Source: Microvirga pakistanensis (GTDB taxonomy: Bacteria; Pseudomonadota; Alphaproteobacteria; Rhizobiales; Beijerinckiaceae). Taken from it: 51,681 nt of DNA. This document shows, one piece after another, positions 1 through 8,111 of the stretch. Made by a program: the position numbers and the translations under genes. Below the pieces are notes generated by a model. That model did not search any database. It was given only the letters and a program-made list of their open reading frames with translations, and was not told the DNA's origin. The stretch's first letter is position 1; every line of letters starts with the position of its first letter. Location of the stretch: contig NZ_SPJX01000321.1 of assembly GCF_004458765.1 (NCBI RefSeq), positions 1 to 51,681 on the forward strand. The letters are read 5' to 3'.

Positions 1-37
1 CTGAAGGTCACAGGTTCAAATCCTGTCCCCGCAACCA
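1..37 (+). tRNA. Initiator tRNA-fMet, 3' part only
   Basis: The first 37 bases read as the end of the anticodon stem, the variable loop, a T arm (ACAGG stem, TTCAAAT loop, CCTGT stem), an acceptor strand CCCCGCA, discriminator A and an encoded CCA. The TTCAAAT T loop together with the CCCCGCAACCA end is the pattern of bacterial initiator tRNA-fMet. The 5' half, including the CAU anticodon, lies before the window, so the identity is inferred from the 3' half alone. Confidence 0.85.
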
Positions 38-45
38 ACACACCA

Positions 46-79
46 AAGCCCCCTGAACGCAACCCGCGTCAGGGGGCTT
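46..79 (+). terminator. Intrinsic terminator-like hairpin after tRNA-fMet
   Basis: AAGCCCCCTGA and TCAGGGGGCTT form a perfect 11-bp stem around a 12-base loop, 8 bases after the tRNA CCA end. The tail is only weakly T-rich. Its position makes it the natural terminator of the tRNA transcript. Confidence 0.75.
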
Positions 80-111
80 GGCGTATCAGGGGCCCGATCA
101 CACGCCCGCGC

Positions 112-833
112 TACCCCGAGGAGCAGTACTGTCGCAAGAAGCAGCGGTTTGACAGGGCGTTCTGGTGCGGGGACCTGGGCACCTACGCTCTTGCGCTGGA
201 CGGCCACATGCGGCCCTGCCGGATCCGTCCGTCGAATGCGGGACATGCCCTGTTCACTGGCATCGCGCTGCCTGAGCGGGCAACTTGGTCGCCGAAATGC
301 TCATGGATGCATCGTCGTTCTCGGGCTGGGGCGGGAGGACCATCGCGTCGACCGAGGCGCGCTACAATCCTATGTCGTACCACAACGCCTCGGTCTGGCC
401 GCACGACAACGCGCTGATCGCCTTGGGCCTCGCCCGCTACGGCTTCAAGCGGGAGGTAGCCCGGATCTTCGACGGTCTGTTCCACGCCTCTGTCTACATC
501 GATTTGCGGCGGCTGCCGGAACTGTTCTGCGGCTTTCCGCGCCGACGCGGCCAAGGACTGACATTCTACCCGGTCGCCTGCGCCCCACAGGCCTGGGCGG
601 CCGCAACGCCGCTGAGCCTGGTTCAGGCCTGCCTCGGCCTTGACTTCGATCCCCAGGCCCGGACGGTGCGGCTCGATCGGCCGGTTCTGCCGGACTTTCT
701 CGACGAGGTCGTATTGCGCAATCTTGCGGTCGACGGATGCCGTCTTGATCTCGCCGTACGCCGCGCAGGCGGCGAGGTTGCGGCGCACGTTCTACGCCGG
801 ACGGGCGACGTGCGGGTCGAGATTACCGTCTGA
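112..833 (+). pseudogene. Remnant of amylo-alpha-1,6-glucosidase (glycogen debranching type), C-terminal part
   Basis: Two adjacent frames read as the C-terminal catalytic part of a bacterial amylo-alpha-1,6-glucosidase/GDE_C protein. The first frame (112-282) gives FDRAFWCGDLGTYALALDG and SNAGHALFTGI. The second (285-833) gives GRTIASTEARYNPMSYHN and SVWPHDNALIALGLARYGF, which are hallmark segments of this (alpha/alpha)6 barrel. The reading frame changes at about 281-285, where the two frames abut without loss of homology. Roughly the first two thirds of the usual ~700-residue protein is missing, because the tRNA terminator lies just upstream and no start codon or ribosome site fits. I infer a decayed 3' remnant stranded beside the tRNA gene. 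Confidence 0.8.
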
Positions 834-1084
834 GGCGCACAAGGACGAAGCTGAGGTCAAGGGCGAGAGCCAGCCCTCGATCGCTGTGCACCATGATATG
901 TGCTTGCCCCACAGTTTCGTCCTGACACCTTCCGGTGAAATGTATCGAACAAGGAGCACTCGCTATACCATCGAAGCAAAGTCATCCCGCGGCTCGCTCC
1001 AACGAGGTTTGGTGGCCCCTCGGTCAAATTCACACCTCAGCTCCGACACAAACGTTTTTAATGAATTCGCCCAGTAGCGGGCGT
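834..1084. other. No gene recognised between two pseudogenes
   Basis: This 250-base stretch separates two decayed genes that converge on it. I see no convincing reading frame, RNA gene or terminator in it, only moderately AT-richer sequence near 1030-1070. Confidence 0.5.
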
Positions 1085-1460
1085 TTACCTTCCTCGACCG
1101 GGACAAGTCTTCAGAGCACCGACGATTAGATCCGTCAGCCGGTCAGGATACGCCCTGTCGGCGCGCAGGCGCGTGACGATCATGCGCCAGTAAATCATGC
1201 CCCCCAGCAGATCCGTCGCCAAGTCGAGGTCAACCTCTTTTGATAGTTCGCCACGGCGTATAGCTCGACGAAGAACCTCCTCCGCCCGCGAGCGTCGGTA
1301 GGACTGGAGCTTGGAACGGACAGCCCTAGCGAGTTCAGGCGTACGCCGCATCTCGGCATGAAGATCGGGCAGGATGCGCGCGACCACGGGGGTGACGCAG
1401 GATGCGGCGGAGCTGACGCAGCAAGATCGCGACGTCGCTCCGCAGGCTCCCGGTGTCCGG
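1085..1460 (-). pseudogene. TetR-family regulator remnant (ligand-binding domain only)
   Basis: On the minus strand, ARILPDLHAEMRRTPELARA and DLDLATDLLGGMIYWRMIVT match the C-terminal all-helical domain of TetR/AcrR regulators. Just upstream, in another frame (about 1390-1460), TGSLRSDVAILLRQL continues the same domain, so there is a frameshift near 1385-1395. The N-terminal helix-turn-helix is absent: homology stops at about 1460, exactly where the oppositely oriented SnoaL-like remnant begins. It therefore cannot bind DNA as a TetR protein. In related loci such a regulator would be expected to control the SnoaL/NmrA genes facing it. Confidence 0.75.
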
Positions 1461-1722
1461 CATCACCGTTACCATTGAACGCATGACCGAGCCTACGGTG
1501 CACCGGACGGACAATCCCGAGATCATCATTCTCGAGTTCGGCTGCATCGGCCGAGGAGTGAAGACCGGTCGCCCCTACAACCAACGGTACATTTCCGTGA
1601 TCACCGTCCGAGGCGGGACAATCATCCGGTATGTCGACTACTGGAACCCGCTGATTGCCTTGGAGGCCATTGGCGGGATGGACGCCCTAGCAGCGACTCT
1701 TGGCACGGGAGGGCGCTCATGA
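1453..1722 (+). pseudogene. SnoaL/NTF2-like protein, 5'-truncated
   Basis: The frame contains ITVTIERM, then IIILEF, GRPYNQRYISVITVRGG and YVDYWNPLIALEAIGG, the C-terminal beta sheet of a SnoaL-like (NTF2 fold) protein of the kind often coupled to NmrA genes. It has 89 residues against about 130-140 for the family, so roughly 45 N-terminal residues are missing. Homology starts within a few bases of the apparent GTG, at the junction with the TetR remnant. The stop codon overlaps the next start (ATGA at 1719), so it was translationally coupled to the NmrA gene. Whether a residual peptide is still made cannot be told. Confidence 0.7.
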
Positions 1723-2507
1723 GCAATCCATCCATCCTGTTGACCGGCGGTACCGGTAAGACCGGCCGACGCATCGCCGCTCAGCTGGCTGGCAAGGGCC
1801 TCTCGGCCCGAATTGCATCTCCTACAGGAGCGGGAACCGCCGGACATCAAGGAGTACGCTTCAATTGGCTCAATGAGAGCACCCGTGCCGCTGCGTTGGC
1901 CGGCATCTCGGCCGTCTACCTGTTGGCGCCCGCAGGCGTTGCCGAGCCTTTGCCGGCCATGCAGCCCTTCCTGGATCAGGCATTGAATGCTGGCGTGCAC
2001 CGGTTCGTTCTGCTGAGCGCCTCCTCCCTGGAGGAGGATGGCCCCATGATGGGCAAGGTGCATGCCCATCTGAAGTGGAACGCGCCCGAATGGGCCGTGC
2101 TGCGGCCGACTTGGTTCATGCAGAACTTTTCAGAACAGCAGCATCTGCCGACAATCCAGGACGAAGGCAGGATTTATTCGGCCACAGGGGACGGGCGGGT
2201 GCCGTTCATCGATGCGGACGATATCGCCGCTGTCGCCGTGGCAGCTCTGACCAGTGGCACGGCCTTCAACCGTGACATCATCACTGGACCTCAGGCTCTC
2301 TCCTATGACGAGGCGGCTGCCATCATTGGGCAAGCCATCGGGCGCAGGGTCGAGCATGTCCGTTTGAGCGGGGCGGAACTCGCCCGACGGCACCAAGCGC
2401 TTGGGTTGAATGAGGCCTATGCCAAGACCCTTGCAGCCATGGACACTGCTATTGCTCATGGCGCTGAAGATCGGGTGACCGATGAGGTGCAAGCCGTGAC
2501 AGGGTGA
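1719..2507 (+). CDS. NmrA-like NAD(P)-binding protein
   Basis: A 262-residue atypical short-chain dehydrogenase of the NmrA/HSCARG group. It begins with a beta strand and the dinucleotide motif TGGTGKTGRR (G10-G16). The middle has RFVLLSASS and VLRPTWFMQNF, and the C-terminal half carries the DADDIAAVAVAAL segment typical of NmrA proteins that sense or reduce with NAD(P)H. The start overlaps the stop of the SnoaL-like remnant by 4 bases, so in the intact ancestor it was the second gene of a TetR-controlled operon. The deletion upstream removed the expected promoter, so its present expression is uncertain. The substrate cannot be assigned. Confidence 0.85.
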   Translation: MSNPSILLTGGTGKTGRRIAAQLAGKGLSARIASPTGAGTAGHQGVRFNWLNESTRAAALAGISAVYLLAPAGVAEPLPAMQPFLDQALNAGVHRFVLLSASSLEEDGPMMGKVHAHLKWNAPEWAVLRPTWFMQNFSEQQHLPTIQDEGRIYSATGDGRVPFIDADDIAAVAVAALTSGTAFNRDIITGPQALSYDEAAAIIGQAIGRRVEHVRLSGAELARRHQALGLNEAYAKTLAAMDTAIAHGAEDRVTDEVQAVTG

Positions 2508-2588
2508 TCGCCCAAGGATCTGGCAAGCTTCGCCCTCCAGGAACGGCAGGTCTGGAGCCTCTCCTAGGGGAGCCTTCTTACCCCCGTA

Positions 2589-3494
2589 TCAGGAACCACG
2601 ACGTCCAATCCGTTCGGCCAGGAAGTCGATGAAGGCCCTGATGCGGGTGGCCAGGTGCTCATGCCCGACAAAGACCGCATGGATCAGTTCGATGTCCTCC
2701 GCGTTGAATGGCTCCAGAACCGGAACAAGGCGACCGGCGTCGATATCGGGCTGAACGTGAAACTGCCCCACCCGGGCCAGTCCCAGTCCCTCCAGGCAGA
2801 GCCGGCGTACCGTCGGGCCGTTGTTCGCTTGGAGATTGCCGAAGACCTCCTTCGTGTAGACCGTTCGGCTTTGAGGGTCTCGGAAGGGCCAGGCATTCAC
2901 GCTGCGGAAGTTGAACGTCAGGCAATTGTGCTGATCGAGATCGTCGGGCGCCTGAGGCGTGCCGTGTGTGGCGAGATAGCCTGGTGACGCAACGATGACC
3001 CGGCGGCTTTCAAGGATCTTGCGGGCCTTCAGGCTCGAGTCTCGTAGCGCGCCGGAACGAATCGCCACATCGGCCCGCTCTTCTAGCAGATCGATCACCC
3101 CGTCGGTCAGCGACAGGTCGAGCTCGACCTGAGGGTATCGGCGCAGAAAATCCGGCACCAGCGGCACGACATACCGTACGCCAAAGCCCACAGAGGCGCT
3201 GACCCGGAGCTTGCCGCGCGGCTCTGCCTGGGCTCCGCCGGCAACGATCCGTTCCGTCTCATCGATCTCTCCTAGGATCCGCTGGGCCCGCTCCAGGTAG
3301 GTTTCGCCTTCAGGGGTGAGTTGAAGCGCTCGGGTCGAGCGCACGACCAAGCGGGTGCCGAGGCGCTGCTCGATGCGGGTAATGGCTTTGCTCACGGCAG
3401 AGGGAGAAAGCCCCAGCTTGCGACTCGCGGCCGAGAAGCTGCCCAGTCCGGCAGCCTGAACGAAGACTTCCATTTCCCCTGCGCGATTGTCCAT
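2589..3494 (-). CDS. LysR-family transcriptional regulator
   Basis: A 301-residue LysR protein of standard length. The N-terminal winged helix-turn-helix spans about residues 5-65 (SFSAASRKLGLSPSAVSKAI, then a GTRLVVRSTRALQLTPEG wing). The effector domain covers about 90-295, with DVAIRSGALRDSSLKARK and a C-terminal RIRAFIDFLAERI helix. This is the AaeR/DmlR-like subgroup. It faces the MFS gene across about 160 bases, the usual arrangement when a LysR protein controls the divergent transporter and itself. The effector is unknown. Confidence 0.92.
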   Translation of the reverse strand: MDNRAGEMEVFVQAAGLGSFSAASRKLGLSPSAVSKAITRIEQRLGTRLVVRSTRALQLTPEGETYLERAQRILGEIDETERIVAGGAQAEPRGKLRVSASVGFGVRYVVPLVPDFLRRYPQVELDLSLTDGVIDLLEERADVAIRSGALRDSSLKARKILESRRVIVASPGYLATHGTPQAPDDLDQHNCLTFNFRSVNAWPFRDPQSRTVYTKEVFGNLQANNGPTVRRLCLEGLGLARVGQFHVQPDIDAGRLVPVLEPFNAEDIELIHAVFVGHEHLATRIRAFIDFLAERIGRRGS

Positions 3495-3655
3495 TGGCCG
3501 TCGAGTTTTGAATTTGGTTCAAAAGCATTTGTCCTCTGGTCCGGCTAATCAGCGATGTCAACCAGGCTCATATTCCGGCGTGAACAATCCAACCCTCGGA
3601 CAGGCATCCCGTCCGAACCCCACGGCCGAAACTTTCAGTCGGAATAGGTGCTGTT

Positions 3656-4840
3656 ATGCCTCTTGCCCTGTTTGCATTGACGATCGCAGCCTATGCGATC
3701 GGCACGACCGAGTTCGTCATCGTCGGCCTGCTGCCGACCGTAGCGGACGACCTTGGCATCACGCTGCCGCTGGCAGGCCTGATCGTCAGCGTCTACGCCC
3801 TTGGCGTCACCTTCGGCGCGCCGATCATTACGGCTGTGACTGGGCATGTGTCGCGCAAGCCTTTGCTCCTCGGACTCATGGCCCTGTTCGTGGTCGGCAA
3901 CAGCGCCGCGGCGCTGAGCCCAAGCTACGAACTACTTTTGGTTGCCCGGGTGCTCTCAGCCTTCGCGCATGGTGTGTTCTTCTCCGTCGGCTCGACGATC
4001 GCGGCCGATCTGGTGCCGGAGAACCGCCGCGCCTCGGCCATCGCCATGATGTTCATGGGTCTGACGGTCGCGATCGTCACGGGCGTGCCTCTCGGCACCC
4101 TCATCGGCCAGACCTTTGGCTGGCGCGCAACCTTCTGGGCCGTGGCCGCTCTGGGGGTGGCGGCCTTTGCTGGGATCGCATGGCTATTGCCGTCGAAGCT
4201 CTCCCGAGCTGCACCGGCTGGCCTGACGGAGCAGGTTCGGGTTCTTGGCAGCGGGCGCCTGCTCCTAGTGTTCGCCATGACGGCGCTGGGCTATGGCGGC
4301 ACCTTCGTGACGTTCACCTACCTGGCCTCGATCCTTGAACAGGTTACCGGCTTTGCTCCCTCCAGCGTCAGCCTGATCCTGGTGCTGTATGGAGCTGCCA
4401 TCGCCGCCGGCAATCTGGTGGGGGGGCGCATCGCTGACAAAAACCCCGTCAAGGCTCTTATCGGGCTCTTTGCCCTGCAGGCTGCCGTGCTTTTCCTGTT
4501 TACCTTCACGGCCGTTTCGCCGGCTTGGACGCTGGTGACGCTCGCCGCCCTCGGCTTCCTGTCATTCGCCAACGTGCCGGGGCTGCAGCTGTATGTGGTG
4601 GAGCTTGCCAAGCGCTACCGTCCTGGTGCGGTGGATGTGGCCTCCGCTCTGAACATTGCCGCCTTCAATCTCGGCATCGCCTTTGGCGCCTGGGTGGGCG
4701 GTCTGGTGGTCGCATCGCCGCTCGGGCTCGGCGCAACCCCCTGGGTGGGAGCCATCCTGGTAGCCGTGGCGCTCCTGCTGACGATGTGGAGCAGTGCCCT
4801 CGACCGGCAGAGCGCAGCCGCGGCCTGCCAGCCGGCCTGA
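3656..4840 (+). CDS. MFS transporter, DHA1 drug/arabinose-efflux type
   Basis: A 394-residue membrane protein with about twelve hydrophobic segments and the usual two-times-six MFS layout. It opens with LFALTIAAYAIGTTEFVIVG, a signature of the AraJ/YdhP/PbuE-like DHA1 exporters, and has a loop 2-3 region around GHVSRKPLLLGLMALFVVG. The family exports drugs, sugars or purine nucleosides by proton antiport; the substrate cannot be read from sequence. The ATG at 3656 has an AGGTG element nine bases upstream. The gene is divergent from the LysR gene and is followed on the same strand, after 111 bases, by an aldo/keto reductase and a VOC gene, which may share its transcript. Confidence 0.9.
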   Translation: MPLALFALTIAAYAIGTTEFVIVGLLPTVADDLGITLPLAGLIVSVYALGVTFGAPIITAVTGHVSRKPLLLGLMALFVVGNSAAALSPSYELLLVARVLSAFAHGVFFSVGSTIAADLVPENRRASAIAMMFMGLTVAIVTGVPLGTLIGQTFGWRATFWAVAALGVAAFAGIAWLLPSKLSRAAPAGLTEQVRVLGSGRLLLVFAMTALGYGGTFVTFTYLASILEQVTGFAPSSVSLILVLYGAAIAAGNLVGGRIADKNPVKALIGLFALQAAVLFLFTFTAVSPAWTLVTLAALGFLSFANVPGLQLYVVELAKRYRPGAVDVASALNIAAFNLGIAFGAWVGGLVVASPLGLGATPWVGAILVAVALLLTMWSSALDRQSAAAACQPA

Positions 4841-4951
4841 AGGTCCCGCTGACGCTCAGTGGCTGGTCAACGAATTAATGCCAGTTCTGCCGATCTCGAC
4901 CCCTCGCCTCCCGCAGCACCCGAATGCTGCACCCGAACTAGGAGAATAAAA

Positions 4952-5785
4952 ATGCACACTCTCACCGCCAATTGCGCAGCCATACCTGCTCTCGGCTTCG
5001 GCACCTTCCGCATGCCAGACGCCGATGTCCTGCGCATGGTCCCTCACGTCCTGAAGCTCGGGCTCCGCCATATCGACACGGCGCAGATCTACGGCAATGA
5101 GGCGGCGGTCGGTGACGCGATCATAGCCTCGGGTATCACCCGGTCCGAGGTCTTTTTGACCACGAAGGTCTGGGTCGACAACTATCGGCACGACGCGTTC
5201 CTCCACTCGGTGGACGAGAGCCTGTCGAAGCTGCGAACAGACTGTATCGATCTGCTCCTACTGCACTGGCCAAACAGCGGCGTGCCGCTTGCTGAGCAGA
5301 TCGGCGCATTGAATGAGGTGCGGCGGGCCGGCAAGGCGCGCCATATCGGGGTGAGCAACTTCACAGTCGGTCTCATGCGCGAAGCGATTCGGCTCAGCGA
5401 TGCTCCCCTTGTGACCAACCAGATTGAGTACCACCCCTATCTCGACCAGAAGGTCGTGATTGAGGCCGCACGCAAGGCTGGTCTTGCCGTAACCGCCTAT
5501 TACGCCATGGCCGACGGCAAGGTGTTCCAGGATGAAACTCTGAAGGACATCGGCGCCCGCCACGGCAAAACGATCGCGCAGGTGGTGCTGCGCTGGCTGG
5601 TGCAGCAGGACGGCATTGTCGCTTTGACAAAGACGGTCAGTGAAACGCGCGCAGCCGAGAACCTGGCCATTTTCGACTTCGAGCTCTCGGCCGAGGACAT
5701 GGCAGCGATCCATGCCCTGGCGAAGCCGACGGGCCGAATTGTCAGCCCGGCAGGTCTGGCGCCGAGTTGGGATGTCGCCGCCTGA
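4952..5785 (+). CDS. Aldo/keto reductase (2,5-diketogluconate reductase-like)
   Basis: 277 residues, NADPH-dependent AKR5-type carbonyl reductase. The catalytic tetrad is visible: D42 and Y47 in HIDTAQIYGNE, K72 in LTTKVW and H105 in LLLLHWP. NQIEYHPYL and the GVSNF strand of the (beta/alpha)8 barrel are also present. The ATG at 4952 is preceded by AGGAGA at a good distance; the frame is open further upstream but lacks family homology there. It lies between the MFS gene and a VOC protein on the same strand, suggesting a small detoxification or carbonyl-handling operon under the divergent LysR regulator. The exact substrate is unknown. Confidence 0.9.
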   Translation: MHTLTANCAAIPALGFGTFRMPDADVLRMVPHVLKLGLRHIDTAQIYGNEAAVGDAIIASGITRSEVFLTTKVWVDNYRHDAFLHSVDESLSKLRTDCIDLLLLHWPNSGVPLAEQIGALNEVRRAGKARHIGVSNFTVGLMREAIRLSDAPLVTNQIEYHPYLDQKVVIEAARKAGLAVTAYYAMADGKVFQDETLKDIGARHGKTIAQVVLRWLVQQDGIVALTKTVSETRAAENLAIFDFELSAEDMAAIHALAKPTGRIVSPAGLAPSWDVAA

Positions 5786-5844
5786 AGTCCCTTATCCCAA
5801 ACTCATCCAAACTCAGTTCACCAACCCAACTGGGAGATAAGCCG

Positions 5845-6342
5845 ATGATGCAAAAGGTGCCATCCAAGCCGATTGGGCTCAGACGTGCTAACCACGCGGG
5901 TATCGTCGTGTCTGACCTGGAGGCATCCATCCGCTTTTATGAGGCGCTGACCGGTACAAAGATCACCAACAAGGATGCCATCGGCGGGCCGCGGATGGCT
6001 TCGGTTCAGGGTCTTGACAAAGTGCTTATCCGCTACGCCAACGTCCCTCTCGACAACATCAACATCGATCTGTTGCAGTATGAGGAGCCAGCTCCCAAGA
6101 AGGCGAGCTATGCCAGCAACGAGATCGGGGCCATGCATCTGTGCTTCGAGGTCGATGATCTCCAAGCAATCTATAGGCGCATGAGGGAAGCTGGCATCAC
6201 GTTTCAGGGCGAGCCGATTGTCTTCGAAGCAAGCGACGGTCCGAGGGACGGGATTGGCACGGCCGTGGCCTACTTCGACGATCCGGACGGAACCCATCTG
6301 GAGATCATCGCGCCAGCGGGTCCCTTTACGCGTAAAGGCTAA
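5845..6342 (+). CDS. VOC-family protein (glyoxalase/dioxygenase fold)
   Basis: A 165-residue vicinal-oxygen-chelate protein. One complete VOC module is seen: RANHAGIVVSDLEASIRFYE at the start (metal ligand H), MHLCFEVDDLQAIYRRMREA in the middle, and YFDDPDGTHLEIIAP at the end (metal-ligand E). This is the lactoylglutathione-lyase-like layout. The first ATG of a GATGATG run, preceded by GGGAGATAA, was taken as start. It lies 59 bases after the aldo/keto reductase, so co-transcription is likely. The family includes isomerases, dioxygenases and drug-binding proteins, and the reaction cannot be decided here. Confidence 0.88.
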   Translation: MMQKVPSKPIGLRRANHAGIVVSDLEASIRFYEALTGTKITNKDAIGGPRMASVQGLDKVLIRYANVPLDNINIDLLQYEEPAPKKASYASNEIGAMHLCFEVDDLQAIYRRMREAGITFQGEPIVFEASDGPRDGIGTAVAYFDDPDGTHLEIIAPAGPFTRKG

Positions 6343-6383
6343 GCGGATCCGAAATCTCCCGCCCCAAAGCGATCGCGGCAACA

Positions 6384-6422
6384 TGCCATGCGTATTCGGA
6401 GACAAAGCGGATACGCATGGCA
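6384..6422. terminator. Bidirectional terminator-like hairpin between convergent genes
   Basis: TGCCATGCGTATTCG pairs with CGGATACGCATGGCA over 15 positions with a single G-U pair and a 9-base loop. It sits between the end of the VOC gene (+) and the end of cbpM (-), where a shared terminator is expected. There is no clear T tract on either side. Confidence 0.6.
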
Positions 6423-6472
6423 CTCCCGAAACTGAGGAGCCCTAGCTCCGCCCTCCTGTGAGGCCCCGATGT

Positions 6473-6748
6473 TCACGGCCGACTGCTGTTGGTGCGAAGG
6501 AGCTCCCGCAACACAGTGCGTAGGCCATGAACCTGGTCGATGAGGTTCAGAATGACGCCGATGTCTTCGTCGTTGACCCCGATCCCGTCTTTGAGGTCCC
6601 GGATGAGCCGGGCTCGCGCCATGTCCAACTCGGAAACGGCGGGGCCAGCTTGGTCTTGCCGCGGCAGAAGCCAGCCTTCCTCGATCCAGACCTGAACCGT
6701 GCCCGCATCGACGCCCAGACGCAGCTGGAACTCCTCCATAGTCAGCAT
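6473..6748 (-). CDS. cbpM: CbpM-type chaperone modulator
   Basis: 91 residues with a MerR-like N-terminal fold (EEFQLRLGVDAGTVQVWIEEGWLLP) and a C-terminal helix (ILNLIDQVHGLRTVLRELL), the structure of CbpM. CbpM binds the J domain of the DnaJ homologue CbpA and inhibits its co-chaperone and DNA-binding activities. The ATG at 6748 directly abuts the cbpA stop at 6749-6751, so the pair forms a tight operon with cbpA upstream. Because the cbpA J domain is interrupted here by an amber codon, cbpM may lack its normal binding surface. Confidence 0.85.
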   Translation of the reverse strand: MLTMEEFQLRLGVDAGTVQVWIEEGWLLPRQDQAGPAVSELDMARARLIRDLKDGIGVNDEDIGVILNLIDQVHGLRTVLRELLRTNSSRP

Positions 6749-7654
6749 CTACGCCTCCATGCCGTCTCGGGGATTGTAGGACGCGCCGCCCGTCCACCGC
6801 TCCGCAAAGGCTTCGAGCTCTGGATCCGGACGGTCAGGCAGAACGACCTTCAGGATGGCATGCAGGTCGCCGTGCGTACCGTCCGGCCGTGGCACGCCTT
6901 TTCCCTTGAGCCGCAGGATCCGTCCCGTGTTGCTGCCCTTTGGAACGCTGACCATGACGGGACCAGTCGGCGTCGGGATCTGAATGCGGCCTCCGAGGAC
7001 AGCCTCGCGCAGCGAAATCGGCACGTCGAGGCGAATGTCGTCGTCCTGTCGCGTGAACAGGCGGTGCGGGCGCACGTGGACCTCGATCAAGGCGTCGCCG
7101 GGCGAGCCGCCCCCGATGCCTGGTTCCCCCTTGCCCGCGAGGCGCACCACCGGGCCGTCCCGGATGCCGGCTGGAATGCTGATGTCGAGCGACTGGCCGG
7201 TCGGCAGGGTCACTGTCTTGCGGGTCCCGTTCACTGCCTCGAGGAAATCGATGGCGAGACGAAACCGGAGATCCTGCCCGGGCATCGCGAACCGGGTTCG
7301 TGCGCCGCGCCGGAACAGTTCCGACAGGATGTCCTGGTCCATGAAATCCGCAAAGCCGAAATCGCTGTGGTAGGACGGCTCAGCGTCCTCGGCCGCGTAG
7401 TCCCGGTAGTACCGCCGCTGGGGCCGCTCGGCGCCGGAAGCGTCGATCTCGCCACGGTCGAAGCGGGCCCGCTTCTCAGGGTCGCTCAACAGATCGTAGG
7501 CCGCCGAGACCGCCCTGAAGCGGTCCTCTGCCGTGCGGTCGCCCGGGTTCAGGTCCGGATGGTACTTCTTGGCCAGCTTCCGATAGGCCTTCTAGATCTC
7601 CTCCGCAGACGCGGTGGGCTTCACGCCAAGCAATTCGTAAGGGGACTCGGCCAC
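6749..7654 (-). pseudogene. cbpA: DnaJ-like co-chaperone CbpA, interrupted by an in-frame TAG in the J domain
   Basis: From a GTG at 7654 with a GGAGG ribosome site, the minus strand reads a J domain (ESPYELLGVKPTASAEEI, stop, KAYRKLAKKYHPD with HPD at codons 32-34), then DLLSDPEKRARFDRGE, a Gly/acid-rich linker and the two substrate-binding C-terminal domains (DLRFRLAIDFLEAVNG; PTGPVMVSVPKGSNTGRILR; DLHAILKVVLP). Length is about 300 codons, normal for CbpA. The TAG at 7592-7594 replaces codon 21, where the family usually has Gln or Arg; a CAG to TAG transition would explain it. The rest of the frame is intact, so the loss is recent, suppressed, or a sequencing error. A restart at TTG 7489 would give a protein with no J domain. 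Confidence 0.85.
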
Positions 7655-7931
7655 GACCTCCCTCCATTCAACCGAGCGTTCGAGGTCCTCGCGAACGCAA
7701 CATGCGTTCCTGTTGCAGGTGCAAAACGCCGGTTCGGCTGGTCCGGATCCCTGATCCTGGGGCGCATCCAGATCACAATGGGCGATCGAAAGGACACCGA
7801 AACAGCACTGCCACCAGGTCAGGACACCGTCCTCACCTTTGACAGCTCGGCTCCCGAATCGAGCACATCAGGTTCGGGATTTCTCGATCCGTCGACACAA
7901 GGGCCTCCCGCTGCGATGCAAGCGGCCGGCC
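7655..7931. other. Upstream region of cbpA, no gene
   Basis: No coding frame is supported. The stretch contains a 7-bp inverted repeat GAACGCA-ACA-TGCGTTC at 7692-7708, about 40 bases before the cbpA start, in the position of an operator for cbpA-cbpM. It does not match the HrcA CIRCE consensus. Confidence 0.4.
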
Positions 7932-7956
7932 GGAACCTTCCCGCCCCATCAGAGTT
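7932..7956 (+). promoter_or_regulatory. EcfG-like general-stress promoter
   Basis: GGAAC, 17 bases, then GTT. This fits the alphaproteobacterial EcfG promoter (GGAAC, N16-17, CGTT) except for the weakly conserved C. It points towards the small secreted-protein gene, which starts about 155 bases downstream. Four further copies lie in the next 6.3 kb. Confidence 0.5.
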
Positions 7957-8075
7957 AGTGCGGCACGGGCGGGAGCAGGACGTTCTCGCACGCTCCTGCA
8001 ACTCCCCGCACAGTCATAGATCGTCCACTCCGTGAGACGAGGCGATCGCATCCCTTGTGACGAAACTGAAAAAGC

Positions 8076-8099
8076 AGGGTGCCTTCCGCACCCTATTTT
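8076..8099 (+). promoter_or_regulatory. Terminator-like hairpin in the leader of the small secreted-protein gene
   Basis: AGGGTGC-CTTCC-GCACCCT forms a perfect 7-bp stem followed by ATTTT, immediately before the GGAGG ribosome site at 8100-8104. No plus-strand gene ends upstream, so this is either an attenuator or a structure that affects access to the ribosome site. Confidence 0.45.
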
Positions 8100-8111
8100 G
8101 GAGGAATGGTC

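Noticed and set aside
1..37. tRNA 3' end as an attachment site with a repeat inside the window
   Set aside because: No second copy of the last 15-20 bases of the tRNA was found and no integrase gene is present in the window.
7692..7708. Inverted repeat GAACGCA-ACA-TGCGTTC before cbpA, considered as a CIRCE heat-shock operator
   Set aside because: The sequence does not match the HrcA operator consensus or its 9-base spacer; kept only as an unassigned repeat.
6527..8035. Open frame of 502 codons on the plus strand
   Set aside because: It is the antisense of cbpM and cbpA, has no ribosome site or family resemblance, and arises from the GC-rich third positions of the real genes.
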